A stretch of 18,535 bases of DNA, taken from assembly GCF_002364335.1 (NCBI RefSeq), contig NZ_DEXW01000011.1, positions 1 to 18,535 on the forward strand, in the 5' to 3' direction. Below are positions 1 to 8,076 of this stretch, piece by piece. Positions within the stretch are counted from its first letter, which is position 1. The number at the start of each line of letters is the position of its first letter. The DNA comes from Winogradskyella sp. UBA3174 (GTDB lineage: Bacteria > Bacteroidota > Bacteroidia > Flavobacteriales > Flavobacteriaceae). The notes below the pieces were generated by a model, which was not told where the DNA came from, ran no database searches, and saw nothing but the letters and a program-made list of their open reading frames with translations. Position numbers and translations under genes: made by a program.

Positions 1-133
1 ATATAATAAAGCAAGAACACAACCTAGTGTGTCTCAAAATAAAAGAAAGTCTTCGTCGGTGACGACAAAGGCAAGGTCAAGTAGAAGTAATAACAGTTCT
101 ACAAGATCTAACTCTAGAAGATCTAGAGGATAA
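1..133 (+). CDS. C-terminal end of an unidentified protein with a Ser/Arg-rich tail (5' truncated)
   Basis: An open frame enters from the left edge (first full codon at base 2) and stops at TAA 131-133, giving about 43 residues. The tail is dominated by Ser, Arg, Asn, Thr and Lys, has no predicted secondary structure that I can see, and ends in the motif NSRRSRG. It is followed about 23 bases later by a hairpin that fits a plus-strand terminator, which supports a real gene end. The gene body lies outside the window, so I cannot name the family. A low-complexity basic tail like this is common on small exported or nucleic-acid-associated proteins, but that is only a remark. No start can be assigned. 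Confidence 0.7.
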   Translation, partial: YNKARTQPSVSQNKRKSSSVTTKARSSRSNNSSTRSNSRRSRG

Positions 134-156
134 ATGATTTTTTTGGTTGGTTAGAT

Positions 157-198
157 AAGTCCCGTATGCAGTATGCCTCAAAGCACCTTACGGGACTT
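157..198 (+). terminator. Hairpin terminator after the left-edge gene
   Basis: A perfect 10-bp stem pairs AAGTCCCGTA (157-166) with TACGGGACTT (189-198) around a 22-base loop. On the plus strand it is followed by a T-rich stretch (TTCTTTGTTT). It lies between a plus-strand gene end (133) and a minus-strand gene end (209), so it may serve both, although the minus side lacks a clear T run. Confidence 0.7.
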
Positions 199-208
199 TC
201 TTTGTTTA

Positions 209-1663
209 CTAAAGTCTTAGATATTTTTTAATCTGAATAGATAAATCTTCTGAAATGTTCATCTTAAAAATTAATAAAAAATAAAGCAGTCCAATTAAAA
301 TAGATTTCATAGCAATATTTATAATAGGATGAAACGGAAAGTCCCAAAAATAAAATACCCCAGAGATTACAATAAGTAATATAATAGTTTTTAAAGATGA
401 ACTATTAAATGGTTGCATCTTAAATTTAGACTTCACAAATCCTAGCTTAATACTATTATATATAGCAACTGCCAAAAATGTTGCAAATGCAGACCCTTCT
501 ATGCCATAAATAGGAATAAAAACAACATTAAGCACAATGGCCATTATAGCTAGTAGAACACCAAATATTAGTACCATTATGTAATAATCACTATTAAATA
601 GTATCGCGTTATTATTACCCAAACTATTATCAAATAGTTTTGCTAAACTTATTATGAAGACTACAAAAATTCCGCCTGTATATTCATCTGGTAAAATTTC
701 ATAAAGCTGATTAATATTTAAAATAATCAAAAGAAAAATAAAACCACTTATAACTAATAGATTCAGTGAGCTACGTTTATATAAATCTTCTAAAGACGCT
801 ATATCATTTTCATTTAAGTATTGTGCTGTTAATGGCATCATAATTTGATGCATTGCACGTTGAGGAACTGCAATAACTGTAGCTATAAAGATGGCCACGC
901 TATAATAAGCGACTTGTTCAATTTTAAGAACTCTGCCTATCATAAATTTATCGATATCTAGAATAAGCATTGAAACTGAACCTGCGATAATAATCAAACC
1001 AGCATACCTTAAAATTGAACTTGAATTATCTAATTTTTGAAACTTAAACTTCGGAAATCTTATAGAAAACGCATAACACATCATCAATAACATTCTCAAA
1101 GCATAAGTAAGGACTAAACCTATAATAAAACTTTCAACCGACAGCCAATCCATAAAAACACAAAGCAATAAAACTAAAATACATACACGATGAAAAATCT
1201 CTTTCATCATATTGCCAAAAACGGTTTGCATTTGTACTTTAGACCAAGCAAAGAAAATTTCGAAATAAGCCATAGCAATAGCTAAGAAGAAAATATGCCA
1301 TATATAATGTTCCACTATTGGGTTTTCTTTAGCTAAAAAAGCACCAATGGTATCATAAGCAAAGTAACCTATAATTGATGCAGGTATTACAAAAACCAAA
1401 GGCAAAAACAACATCAAAGTCAAAAAGCCATTAATGCTATTTTTAGACTTAAATGAAGAGTAAAATTTTACAATTGTATTATGTACACCAAATGCCATAA
1501 AAGGCATCATAATATTAGCTGCTGATAATAGAAATGCAACTAGTCCGTAATACTGATCCGTTAAAAAATTAGTGTATAGAAAAAGCGTATTAATAGCACC
1601 AATACCAAAACCCAAATAAGTGCTTATTGTGTTTTTAAATGATTGGTTTAATACGATTCCCAT
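209..1663 (-). CDS. Polysaccharide/oligosaccharide flippase, Wzx type (MOP superfamily)
   Basis: This 484-residue protein is hydrophobic almost throughout, with about 12 to 14 membrane segments separated by short basic loops, the usual length and layout of Wzx/RfbX flippases. Such proteins move undecaprenyl-linked sugars across the inner membrane. Family-like features are the N-terminal segment with GFGIGAINTLFLY, the stretch SMLILDIDKFMIGRVL around residues 230-246 (flippases of this family often carry an Asp-rich start of a helix here) and the paired C-terminal helices. It is the last gene of a minus-strand run after YfhO and a glycosyltransferase, 42 bases downstream of the latter, which fits export of the product made upstream. 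ATG 1661-1663 is the first start in the frame. The substrate cannot be read from sequence. Family assignment is firm; the exact pathway is inference. Confidence 0.9.
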   Translation of the reverse strand: MGIVLNQSFKNTISTYLGFGIGAINTLFLYTNFLTDQYYGLVAFLLSAANIMMPFMAFGVHNTIVKFYSSFKSKNSINGFLTLMLFLPLVFVIPASIIGYFAYDTIGAFLAKENPIVEHYIWHIFFLAIAMAYFEIFFAWSKVQMQTVFGNMMKEIFHRVCILVLLLCVFMDWLSVESFIIGLVLTYALRMLLMMCYAFSIRFPKFKFQKLDNSSSILRYAGLIIIAGSVSMLILDIDKFMIGRVLKIEQVAYYSVAIFIATVIAVPQRAMHQIMMPLTAQYLNENDIASLEDLYKRSSLNLLVISGFIFLLIILNINQLYEILPDEYTGGIFVVFIISLAKLFDNSLGNNNAILFNSDYYIMVLIFGVLLAIMAIVLNVVFIPIYGIEGSAFATFLAVAIYNSIKLGFVKSKFKMQPFNSSSLKTIILLIVISGVFYFWDFPFHPIINIAMKSILIGLLYFLLIFKMNISEDLSIQIKKYLRL

Positions 1664-1705
1664 AGTTTGACAAATTACAACTATAAAATATTAAATTACA
1701 ATAAG

Positions 1706-2998
1706 TTATTTACTGCACTTTATTAAATCACTCAGCTTTTCAGTCAATGCTTTTCTACTATATGGTTGTAAACCAACAGCATTTACTTTTAGAGTATTAT
1801 TTTGAAATGCTTTAAAACAATCTAAAACTTTAGATTTAAGTAATTCTTTTTGAGTGTAACTAAAATAAAAACCTGTGTTTGTTGATTTTATAATCTGTTC
1901 TATATCAGAATCTTTTGGGCCAATTGCAATTATGGGAGTTTCAGAAATTAAATATTCAAAAATCTTACCTGGTATAATGGCTTTGGTGTCTTCTGAATTG
2001 ATTTCTATTAACAGTAATAATTGTGATTTCATTTGAAACTTAATCGCTTCATCATGATTTACATAACCGACAACATTGATGTGTTCTTTAAAACCATATT
2101 TATAAATAGACTCTAAAACATCGTCGCTTAACACACCAACCAAATTTAATTGAAAAGCTTTTGAGAAGTCTTCATTTTCATTAACTAAATCTGAAAGCAC
2201 CTCCCATAAGATTTGTGGATTACGATTAGACAATAATGAACCTATATGAGATAAGGTAAATAACTCATCCTTCTCTTCTATGCTTACTGAATGTGAATCA
2301 TAACCATTGGTAATTACAGAAATAGGCTGCTTCGTTTTTGTTTGAAACTCGTTTTTGGTATGATTACTTGTGACTATAATTTCGTCAGCTGTATTCAAAA
2401 CTTTAATCTCTAACTCGCTGTGTTTAGCTTCAGAAGATTTAGTTAATTTTAAAGTTTTATGATACCCAATAGTAGTCCAAGGATCTCTAAAATCTGCAAA
2501 CCATTTTATACCTAACTTTTCTTTTAAACCTAAGCCAATAAGATGTAAACTATGTGGTGGGCCAGTTGTAATTATAGTTTCAATTTTATGTTCTTTTATA
2601 TAACTAGAAAGATATGCGACAGAAGGGTTTATCCAATTTTTTCTTGCATCAGGAATAAAATAATTACCTCTTACGTAAAGCATTACTTTTTCTATAAAAG
2701 ATTGTTTTTTAGTTTTCGGAATCACTCCTGAACTTATAGTCTTAGACTTACCTTTTGAGAACAGACTAGCCAAGCCATAAGGCTCGTTTATAGGCTGTTT
2801 TAAAATTGTAATATTATTAGGGATTTCACTAACCAAACTATGATCTACAATAGGATAATTTGGATTTTCTGGACAATAAATAATTGGTTCAATCCCAAAC
2901 TCATGTAAGTATTTCACAAATTTCAACCAACGTTGCACACCAGGTCCTCCTGCAGGTGGCCAGTAATATAAGATTATGAGTACTTTTTTAGAATTCAT
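1706..2998 (-). CDS. Glycosyltransferase, family 4-like (GT-B fold)
   Basis: The 430-residue protein has a two-domain GT-B layout. The N-terminal domain starts with VLIILYYWPPAGGPGVQRW (residues 6-24), the glycine-rich acceptor-side loop typical of GT4-like enzymes. The C-terminal domain carries the nucleotide-sugar site PGKIFEYL (343-350, with Glu348) followed by a second acidic region near 363-366, close to the E-x7-E pattern of the superfamily. There is no signal peptide or membrane span, so it probably acts on the cytoplasmic face of the inner membrane. It starts 8 bases after the YfhO gene ends and precedes the flippase by 42 bases, which makes co-transcription very likely. Donor and acceptor sugars are unknown. 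The ATG at 2996-2998 is immediately upstream of the conserved beta strand, so the start is well placed. Confidence 0.9.
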   Translation of the reverse strand: MNSKKVLIILYYWPPAGGPGVQRWLKFVKYLHEFGIEPIIYCPENPNYPIVDHSLVSEIPNNITILKQPINEPYGLASLFSKGKSKTISSGVIPKTKKQSFIEKVMLYVRGNYFIPDARKNWINPSVAYLSSYIKEHKIETIITTGPPHSLHLIGLGLKEKLGIKWFADFRDPWTTIGYHKTLKLTKSSEAKHSELEIKVLNTADEIIVTSNHTKNEFQTKTKQPISVITNGYDSHSVSIEEKDELFTLSHIGSLLSNRNPQILWEVLSDLVNENEDFSKAFQLNLVGVLSDDVLESIYKYGFKEHINVVGYVNHDEAIKFQMKSQLLLLIEINSEDTKAIIPGKIFEYLISETPIIAIGPKDSDIEQIIKSTNTGFYFSYTQKELLKSKVLDCFKAFQNNTLKVNAVGLQPYSRKALTEKLSDLIKCSK

Positions 2999-3006
2999 AA
3001 TAACGT

Positions 3007-5445
3007 TTAAGCTTCCGCTTTTCGTTGTTTAACCTCATAGAATATACCCAAAAACAGCAATATCCCAAAAATAGCTGAACTTGCTAACGAAATTGTACTT
3101 CCTGTTTTAATAACTTTTGGTTCAAACTTAAACTCTATGACATGTTTCCCTTTTGAAATTTCTAAACCACGTAACGCATAGTTGACACGTTGGTGAGGTA
3201 CCAATTTATCATTGATATAAGTATCCCAACCATGTTCATAATAGATTTCTGAAAAGACTGCAAACCCATCATTAGTATTATTAGATTGGTATTTAAGGTA
3301 ATTAGGTTGAAATTCTTTCAGCGCTATTGAAGCTGTAGAATCTACTTGAAATTTTATCACTTCTGGTTTACTGCTAAAATCAGTCATTGTTGTTACAGCA
3401 GTAACTTTAGTATTTAAACTATCTAAAACTTTTATTTCGGCATCAGCAGATGTTAGCTGCTTTAATTCTCTAACAAACCAAGCATTACCATTGGCCTCTG
3501 TATTAGTGTAAGGAAATATTTTACCTTGCTCTTCTATTATAATGTATTTGGTATTTAGCATGTTGAGCACATTCATATTATTCCTATAAATATGAAACTC
3601 TAATAAATCATCGTAACGTCCTAGCTTAGCTGCATGATAACCGAATAATGAATTGTGAAAATAAGCTGCTCTACCAGGTTTACTTTGGCCTTCGGAAGAC
3701 ATGTCTAAAACTCTAAAATGCCCTTTATCTTTTTGTATTTCTTTATCTGCACTATTTGGTTGATAAGGTTTATCTACTCTTAATGCAGAGATAAAATTAT
3801 CGTTATTAACATACTGTCTATCTACACTTACTAAATCAAACAAAATTAAAACAGCAAAAGCCACAACGACTAAAGTTTCAGAAAGCTTCTTTTTCAAAAA
3901 TAAAAATATAATGCTAGCAGATAATAAAACCAAAATTAATGTTCTTAAGGTATCTGTTGTAAATAAGCCTTTTCGGTCTTCAATTATAGCATCCATGAAG
4001 GGCTTACCATAAGCCTCAATATAACGGTCGTCTCTAAGACCTTCAAAATCAAATAAAGTAGATTTAAACAATAAAAACACCAAACATAAACCGGCTGTAA
4101 TTATTACTGAATATTTTAATGCTTTTAACTTTTCTTCATCTTTTTGAAAATCATTAAATAAACGCACTAGAGCAAAAATGCCTAATACAGGGATACACAA
4201 CTCTAGTAAGACTTGTATAGAACTCACAGCTCTAAACTTGTTGTAAAGCGGTACATAATCAATAAAGAAGTCTGTTAAGAAGTTTAGATTTTTACCATAA
4301 GACAGTAATAATGATAAAATTATACCTGCCACAAGCCACCATTTCAACCTGCCTTTAACTAAAAATAAACCAAGTACAAATAGAAAGATGATTACAGCGC
4401 CAACATAAGCAGGTGCTTCTACAATGGGTTGTTTCCCCCAATACATAGGCGCATTTCTAGAACCATCTAATGCATCAATTGGTGATACACCCAAATTAAT
4501 GTAAGCTTTATATGTTTCAGATTGTTTACCTACATCTTCTGAGTTACCACCACCCATAAATTTTGGGATAAATAAATTAAAGGCTTCTGTACGTCCGTAA
4601 CTATACTCCGTGATATAATCTTTACTCAATCCTGTAGATGCTTCTTTTGGTGAGCCATCCGGGTTTATACTCAACTCACCTTTTCCACGTGTACTTTCTT
4701 TTACATATTCTTGCGTAGCCATAATATTAGTCGCATTAAGGCCAACCGCTAAAATGGCAGCAATAGAGAGTAATCCAACTGATTTAAAGAAATGTGGAAG
4801 TTGTTGTTTTTTGTAAGCATCTACTAAGTAGGCTAATCCAAGTACTATAACTAGTAGTAATAAATAATAGGTCATTTGATAGTGATTAGCAACAATCTCT
4901 AATCCTAAAGCTACTATAGTTAATAAAAAACCTAATATATACTTTTTTCGAAACGTAAGTATAATACCAGATAAAACCAATGGCATATAAGCTATAGCAT
5001 GGGCTTTCGCATTATGCCCTACACCAAGTATTATTATGAGATAAGTGGAAAACCCAAATGTAAGCGCACCAAGTGCTGCTAATTTAAAATCTACCTTAAG
5101 CGATAGTAAGAGAATATAAAAACCAATAAAATAGAGTAATAAATAATCTGCTGGTCGTGGTAAGATGCGTATAGCTAAATCGAGTTTTTTAATATAATTA
5201 TGTTCATATTTTGCACCTAACTGATAGGTAGGCATACCACCAAACCCACTATTAGTCCAATAGGTTTCTTCACCTGTTTCTTTAGCAAACTCTTTATGCT
5301 GTTCAGCCATACCAATATAGTGCATAATGTCACTTTGGTAAATCTTTTTGCCTTGTAAAACAGGGCTGAAATATGCTAATGCTATAATTACAAATCCTGT
5401 AAGAACCAAGAGATGTGGTAAAAAGCGTTTTAACGAAGATGCCAT
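3007..5445 (-). CDS. YfhO family membrane protein (GT-C-like)
   Basis: This 812-residue protein has an N-terminal membrane helix (about 10-30), an extracytoplasmic loop with QSD (Asp39) and the motif GGMPTY (69-74), then about ten more helices up to residue 540. A soluble beta-rich domain (about 560-780) follows, and a final helix near 785-805 leads into a basic tail. This order is the signature of the YfhO family, large GT-C-fold proteins thought to transfer sugars from a lipid carrier to cell-surface polymers. Asp39 in the first loop is where GT-C enzymes place a catalytic acid, which I infer here. The protein heads the YfhO-glycosyltransferase-flippase run, and the next gene begins 8 bases downstream. 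Its acceptor is unknown. Start ATG 5443-5445 lies just ahead of the first helix. Confidence 0.9.
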   Translation of the reverse strand: MASSLKRFLPHLLVLTGFVIIALAYFSPVLQGKKIYQSDIMHYIGMAEQHKEFAKETGEETYWTNSGFGGMPTYQLGAKYEHNYIKKLDLAIRILPRPADYLLLYFIGFYILLLSLKVDFKLAALGALTFGFSTYLIIILGVGHNAKAHAIAYMPLVLSGIILTFRKKYILGFLLTIVALGLEIVANHYQMTYYLLLLVIVLGLAYLVDAYKKQQLPHFFKSVGLLSIAAILAVGLNATNIMATQEYVKESTRGKGELSINPDGSPKEASTGLSKDYITEYSYGRTEAFNLFIPKFMGGGNSEDVGKQSETYKAYINLGVSPIDALDGSRNAPMYWGKQPIVEAPAYVGAVIIFLFVLGLFLVKGRLKWWLVAGIILSLLLSYGKNLNFLTDFFIDYVPLYNKFRAVSSIQVLLELCIPVLGIFALVRLFNDFQKDEEKLKALKYSVIITAGLCLVFLLFKSTLFDFEGLRDDRYIEAYGKPFMDAIIEDRKGLFTTDTLRTLILVLLSASIIFLFLKKKLSETLVVVAFAVLILFDLVSVDRQYVNNDNFISALRVDKPYQPNSADKEIQKDKGHFRVLDMSSEGQSKPGRAAYFHNSLFGYHAAKLGRYDDLLEFHIYRNNMNVLNMLNTKYIIIEEQGKIFPYTNTEANGNAWFVRELKQLTSADAEIKVLDSLNTKVTAVTTMTDFSSKPEVIKFQVDSTASIALKEFQPNYLKYQSNNTNDGFAVFSEIYYEHGWDTYINDKLVPHQRVNYALRGLEISKGKHVIEFKFEPKVIKTGSTISLASSAIFGILLFLGIFYEVKQRKAEA

Positions 5446-5508
5446 GAAATCGTTTTAAATTGATAGATTCTGAAAAGTAGGTATTTTTTTTTGAAAAATC
5501 ACCGAAGA

Positions 5509-5526
5509 TTCCTCGTTTCAGAGGAA
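5509..5526 (-). terminator. Weak hairpin between the DUF4834 and YfhO genes
   Basis: TTCCTC (5509-5514) pairs with GAGGAA (5521-5526) around a six-base loop, 5 bases downstream of the DUF4834 stop. On the minus strand a T-rich stretch (GATTTTTC) begins only after about ten bases, so this is at best a weak terminator or an attenuator ahead of the YfhO operon. Confidence 0.35.
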
Positions 5527-5531
5527 CTCAA

Positions 5532-5804
5532 TTAATCTACTTCTTCATAATCGATGTACTCACCAACCTTTCCATTAGAAGATTTATTTTGGTTTGGCAT
5601 TTTATCGATAACTGTTTCCCCTGCTTTTTGCTGTTGCTCTTGTTTTTGGTTAGCCTGATTTTTAAAACCCCCAAACTGCTCACCAAATTTCTGTTCTGCT
5701 TTCTTAGCAACAAAACGTAAAAGTAATGGCGCAAAAAGACGAGACAAGATTTTAAGTCCAAAATAGACCAATAATATAATTAATACCGTTTTTAGTAATC
5801 CCAT
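5532..5804 (-). CDS. DUF4834 family small membrane protein
   Basis: A 90-residue protein with one N-terminal membrane helix (MGLLKTVLIILLVYFGLKIL), a short basic-amphipathic stretch (RFVAKKAEQKF) and a Gln/Lys/Asn-rich tail ending in the acidic motif IDYEEVD. This matches DUF4834, a small membrane protein found in Flavobacteriia whose function is not known. I chose the ATG at 5802-5804 because the helix starts there in relatives as I recall them. An in-frame ATG at 5823-5825 would add seven residues (MVYTASL). A -7 box at 5842-5849 leaves only about a dozen leader bases for the longer form, which also favours the shorter one. It is divergent from the transporter gene at 5930 and 86 bases upstream of YfhO. 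Confidence 0.75.
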   Translation of the reverse strand: MGLLKTVLIILLVYFGLKILSRLFAPLLLRFVAKKAEQKFGEQFGGFKNQANQKQEQQQKAGETVIDKMPNQNKSSNGKVGEYIDYEEVD

Positions 5805-5841
5805 TAATGAAGCTGTGTAAACCATGCATAAAAATATACCT

Positions 5842-5849
5842 CAAAAATA
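5842..5849 (-). promoter_or_regulatory. Likely -7 promoter element for the DUF4834 gene
   Basis: On the minus strand this reads TATTTTTG, a match to the Bacteroidota -7 consensus TAnnTTTG, in the divergent region between the DUF4834 and transporter genes. I see no good -33 TTG at the right distance, so the call rests on one box and on position. Confidence 0.45.
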
Positions 5850-5903
5850 CAATTATCCATATTTATATTTCGTTATTAATCCTTAAAAAAACTATAAAAT
5901 ATC

Positions 5904-5911
5904 TATATTTG
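5904..5911 (+). promoter_or_regulatory. Likely -7 promoter element for the transporter gene
   Basis: TATATTTG matches TAnnTTTG and ends 18 bases before the ATG at 5930. A clear -33 box is not visible at 17-23 bases upstream. If the call is right, transcription starts close to the ATG, which argues against any translation start upstream of 5904. Confidence 0.45.
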
Positions 5912-5929
5912 ATTTTAAACCTTAAAGTA

Positions 5930-6886
5930 ATGCATACACTCAAATCATTTTTTATACTATTAATTTTAGTAGGTTCTGAATCAGCTTATGCACAATACAC
6001 GGAGGTTATTAATTCTAATCGTCCTGGTGTCTCACAAAGTGCATTCTCTGTTGGCACTGGTATAGTTCAGTTTGAGGCTGGTGGATTTACAGTTAAAGAA
6101 GAACACACACCTCTAGAATATGACGTTTCGGGATTTGGTTTAGATTTCGCCATTCGATATGGTTTTCTTTTTGAACAGTTAGAACTGTCGGTTAACGGAA
6201 TTTACCAGAATGATATACAAACCTTTAATGCTGGTCAAATAGCCATAGAAAACGATCGTGCAAATTTTAAGAATCTAACTATTGGAGCTAAATACTTGGT
6301 TTATGATCCATATAAAAATGCTGAAGAAGACAAGCCTAATTTATATAGCTTTAGAGCTAACAAAAAGTTTAAGTGGAAATCTCTAATTCCTGCGGTTGCC
6401 GTTTATGCAGGAGCAAATTTTGATAGTAAAAACAATCCATACACTGCACCAGATGTAGAAGGCGTAAGCCCTAAAGTAATGTTAGCTACTCAAAACAACT
6501 TTAATGGTGGTTGGGTATTTGTTATGAATTTAATTAAAGACAGAATTGGTTCTGACTTCTCTGAGTTTCAATACATTTTTACTTTAACACATTCTTTTAC
6601 ACCACAATGGGTTGTTTTTGGTGAAGCTCAAGGTATTAATAGTGATTTTTATGCAGATAATATTTTTAGACTTGGTGGTGCATATCTCTGGAATAAGGAT
6701 TTTCAATTAGATACTAATATTGCATTTAACACAAAAGACACTCCATCAGTTTTTAATATTGCATTTGGCGCATCTTACAGATTGGATTTTCACAAAGACA
6801 AGAAAATAGACAACGGCAACGGAAACGACGGAAACTTCAAAAAGAAGAAAAACAAGAAAAAAAAGAATGACGATTTTGATTCTTAA
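5930..6886 (+). CDS. Putative outer-membrane transporter (phenol meta-degradation 'transporter' family)
   Basis: This 318-residue precursor has a signal peptide (MHTLKSFFILLILVGSESAYA, predicted cleavage after Ala21), followed by SNRPGVSQSAFSVGTGIVQF. That opening (a 'DRP-x-S ... GxxQxExG' style) is typical of the Bacteroidota 'transporter' proteins related to Phenol_MetA_deg (PF13557). The rest alternates hydrophobic and polar residues as in a beta barrel of about 12 strands. The last strand-like segment ends near SYRLDF, and about 30 further residues form a tail rich in Lys, Asn, Gly and Asp with four Lys, Asn, four Lys; this is unusual after a barrel. The frame stays open upstream to 5807, but that extension is AT-rich and covers the promoter box. 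The substrate is unknown. The GNAT gene begins 20 bases downstream, so the two are probably co-transcribed. Confidence 0.8.
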   Translation: MHTLKSFFILLILVGSESAYAQYTEVINSNRPGVSQSAFSVGTGIVQFEAGGFTVKEEHTPLEYDVSGFGLDFAIRYGFLFEQLELSVNGIYQNDIQTFNAGQIAIENDRANFKNLTIGAKYLVYDPYKNAEEDKPNLYSFRANKKFKWKSLIPAVAVYAGANFDSKNNPYTAPDVEGVSPKVMLATQNNFNGGWVFVMNLIKDRIGSDFSEFQYIFTLTHSFTPQWVVFGEAQGINSDFYADNIFRLGGAYLWNKDFQLDTNIAFNTKDTPSVFNIAFGASYRLDFHKDKKIDNGNGNDGNFKKKKNKKKKNDDFDS

Positions 6887-6906
6887 AACACATCTAGCCT
6901 AACTAA

Positions 6907-8028
6907 ATGATTACAATCAAAGAAATCTCATCTCAAAAAGAATTAAAAACGTTTGTAAAGTTTCCTTTTAAACTCTACAAAGACTCTTCATCTTGGGTAC
7001 CTCCTATTATTAATGAAGAGGTAAGAACTTTAGATAAAAGCGTTAATCCTGTTTTTAAAGATGCTGAAGCACGTTATTTTTTAGCTTACAAAAACAATGA
7101 AATTGTCGGTCGTATTGCTGCTATCATAAATTGGCTTGAAGTCAATGGGCAAAACGAAAAGAAAATGCGTTTTGGTTGGTTTGATGTTATTGATGATATT
7201 GATGTTACTAAACTTCTACTAGAAAAAGTACATCAAATAGGTAAAGAAAATAGCTTAACCTATATGGAAGGTCCTGTTGGCTTTTCTAACTTAGATAAGG
7301 TTGGAATTTTAACTGAAGGTTTTGATGAGCTAGGCAGTATGATTACATGGCACAATCATCCTTATTATGCTGAGCATTTTAAAACATTAGGTTATGAAGT
7401 AGGGAAAACCTATTCTGAAAACGTAATGGAGTTTAAAAATATACTTCAAGAGTTTTTTACTAGAGTTCAAACTATGGTAAAAAAGCGTTACCAACTTAGA
7501 GCTTTAAATTTCTCAAATAATGAAGATATAATGAATTATGCTGATGAGATGTTTGATGTATTTTCAAAATCACACTCAGTCTTATCTTCTTTTGTTGAAA
7601 TAAATCAAGAACAACGCGACTATTTCAAAAAGAAATTTATTGGCTTTTTGAATCCTGAATATGTAAAATTTGTATTAGACAAGGATGATAAATTAGTTGG
7701 CTTCGGAATTGTAACTCCATCTTATGCTAAAGCTTTGCGAAAAATGAATGGGAAGCTTTTTCCATTTGGTTTTATGCATTTACTAAAAGCAAAAAAGAAA
7801 GCTAAAACTGTTACGTTTTATCTTATTGGTGTTTTACCAGAATATCAAAACAAAGGTGTAACTGCTATTATATTTGAAGAGTTTTGGCAAACTTTTAATG
7901 CTAAAGGGATTAAACTTTGTGTTAGAGGTCCAGAATTAGATGATAATGAAGCCATCCAAAAACTTTGGAAAAACTTTAAACCTGTAACACATAAAAGACG
8001 TTGTACGTTTAAAAAGAATATTGCATAA
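6907..8028 (+). CDS. GNAT-family N-acetyltransferase-like protein, two domains
   Basis: The 373-residue cytosolic protein looks like a tandem GNAT. The N-terminal half (about 1-170) has a GNAT-like strand pair ending in YFLAYKNNEIVGRIAAIIN (57-75). The C-terminal half (about 195-370) repeats that layout with VKFVLDKDDKLVGFGIVT, then the acetyl-CoA-binding region LIGVLPEYQNKGV (306-318), where QNKGV corresponds to the Q/R-x-x-G-x loop. The final strand-helix unit is GPELDDNEAIQKLWKNF. Only the C-terminal copy has a recognisable CoA loop; the N-terminal copy is probably structural or binds the acceptor. The substrate is unknown. It follows the transporter gene by 20 bases and is closed by the strong terminator at 8033-8050. 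I am sure of the superfamily and not of any specific activity. Confidence 0.8.
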   Translation: MITIKEISSQKELKTFVKFPFKLYKDSSSWVPPIINEEVRTLDKSVNPVFKDAEARYFLAYKNNEIVGRIAAIINWLEVNGQNEKKMRFGWFDVIDDIDVTKLLLEKVHQIGKENSLTYMEGPVGFSNLDKVGILTEGFDELGSMITWHNHPYYAEHFKTLGYEVGKTYSENVMEFKNILQEFFTRVQTMVKKRYQLRALNFSNNEDIMNYADEMFDVFSKSHSVLSSFVEINQEQRDYFKKKFIGFLNPEYVKFVLDKDDKLVGFGIVTPSYAKALRKMNGKLFPFGFMHLLKAKKKAKTVTFYLIGVLPEYQNKGVTAIIFEEFWQTFNAKGIKLCVRGPELDDNEAIQKLWKNFKPVTHKRRCTFKKNIA

Positions 8029-8032
8029 AAAA

Positions 8033-8056
8033 AGCCACTTAATAGTGGCTTTTTTT
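8033..8056 (+). terminator. Strong bidirectional terminator between converging genes
   Basis: AGCCACT (8033-8039) pairs with AGTGGCT (8044-8050) around the loop TAAT. A T run follows on the plus side and an A run precedes it, so the hairpin also works on the minus strand. It separates the GNAT gene (stop 8028, plus) from the PLP acyltransferase gene (stop 8077, minus). Confidence 0.92.
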
Positions 8057-8076
8057 ATATCGTATATTAAGATAAA

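Noticed and set aside
5537..5761. Second minus-strand open frame inside the DUF4834 gene
   Set aside because: It is a shifted-frame shadow; the DUF4834 frame has a clear membrane helix and family features.
5807..5929. In-frame extension of 41 codons upstream of the transporter ATG at 5930
   Set aside because: The stretch codes for a Lys/Ile/Tyr-rich peptide, overlaps the DUF4834 start and covers the promoter box TATATTTG (5904-5911). A clean signal peptide begins at 5930.
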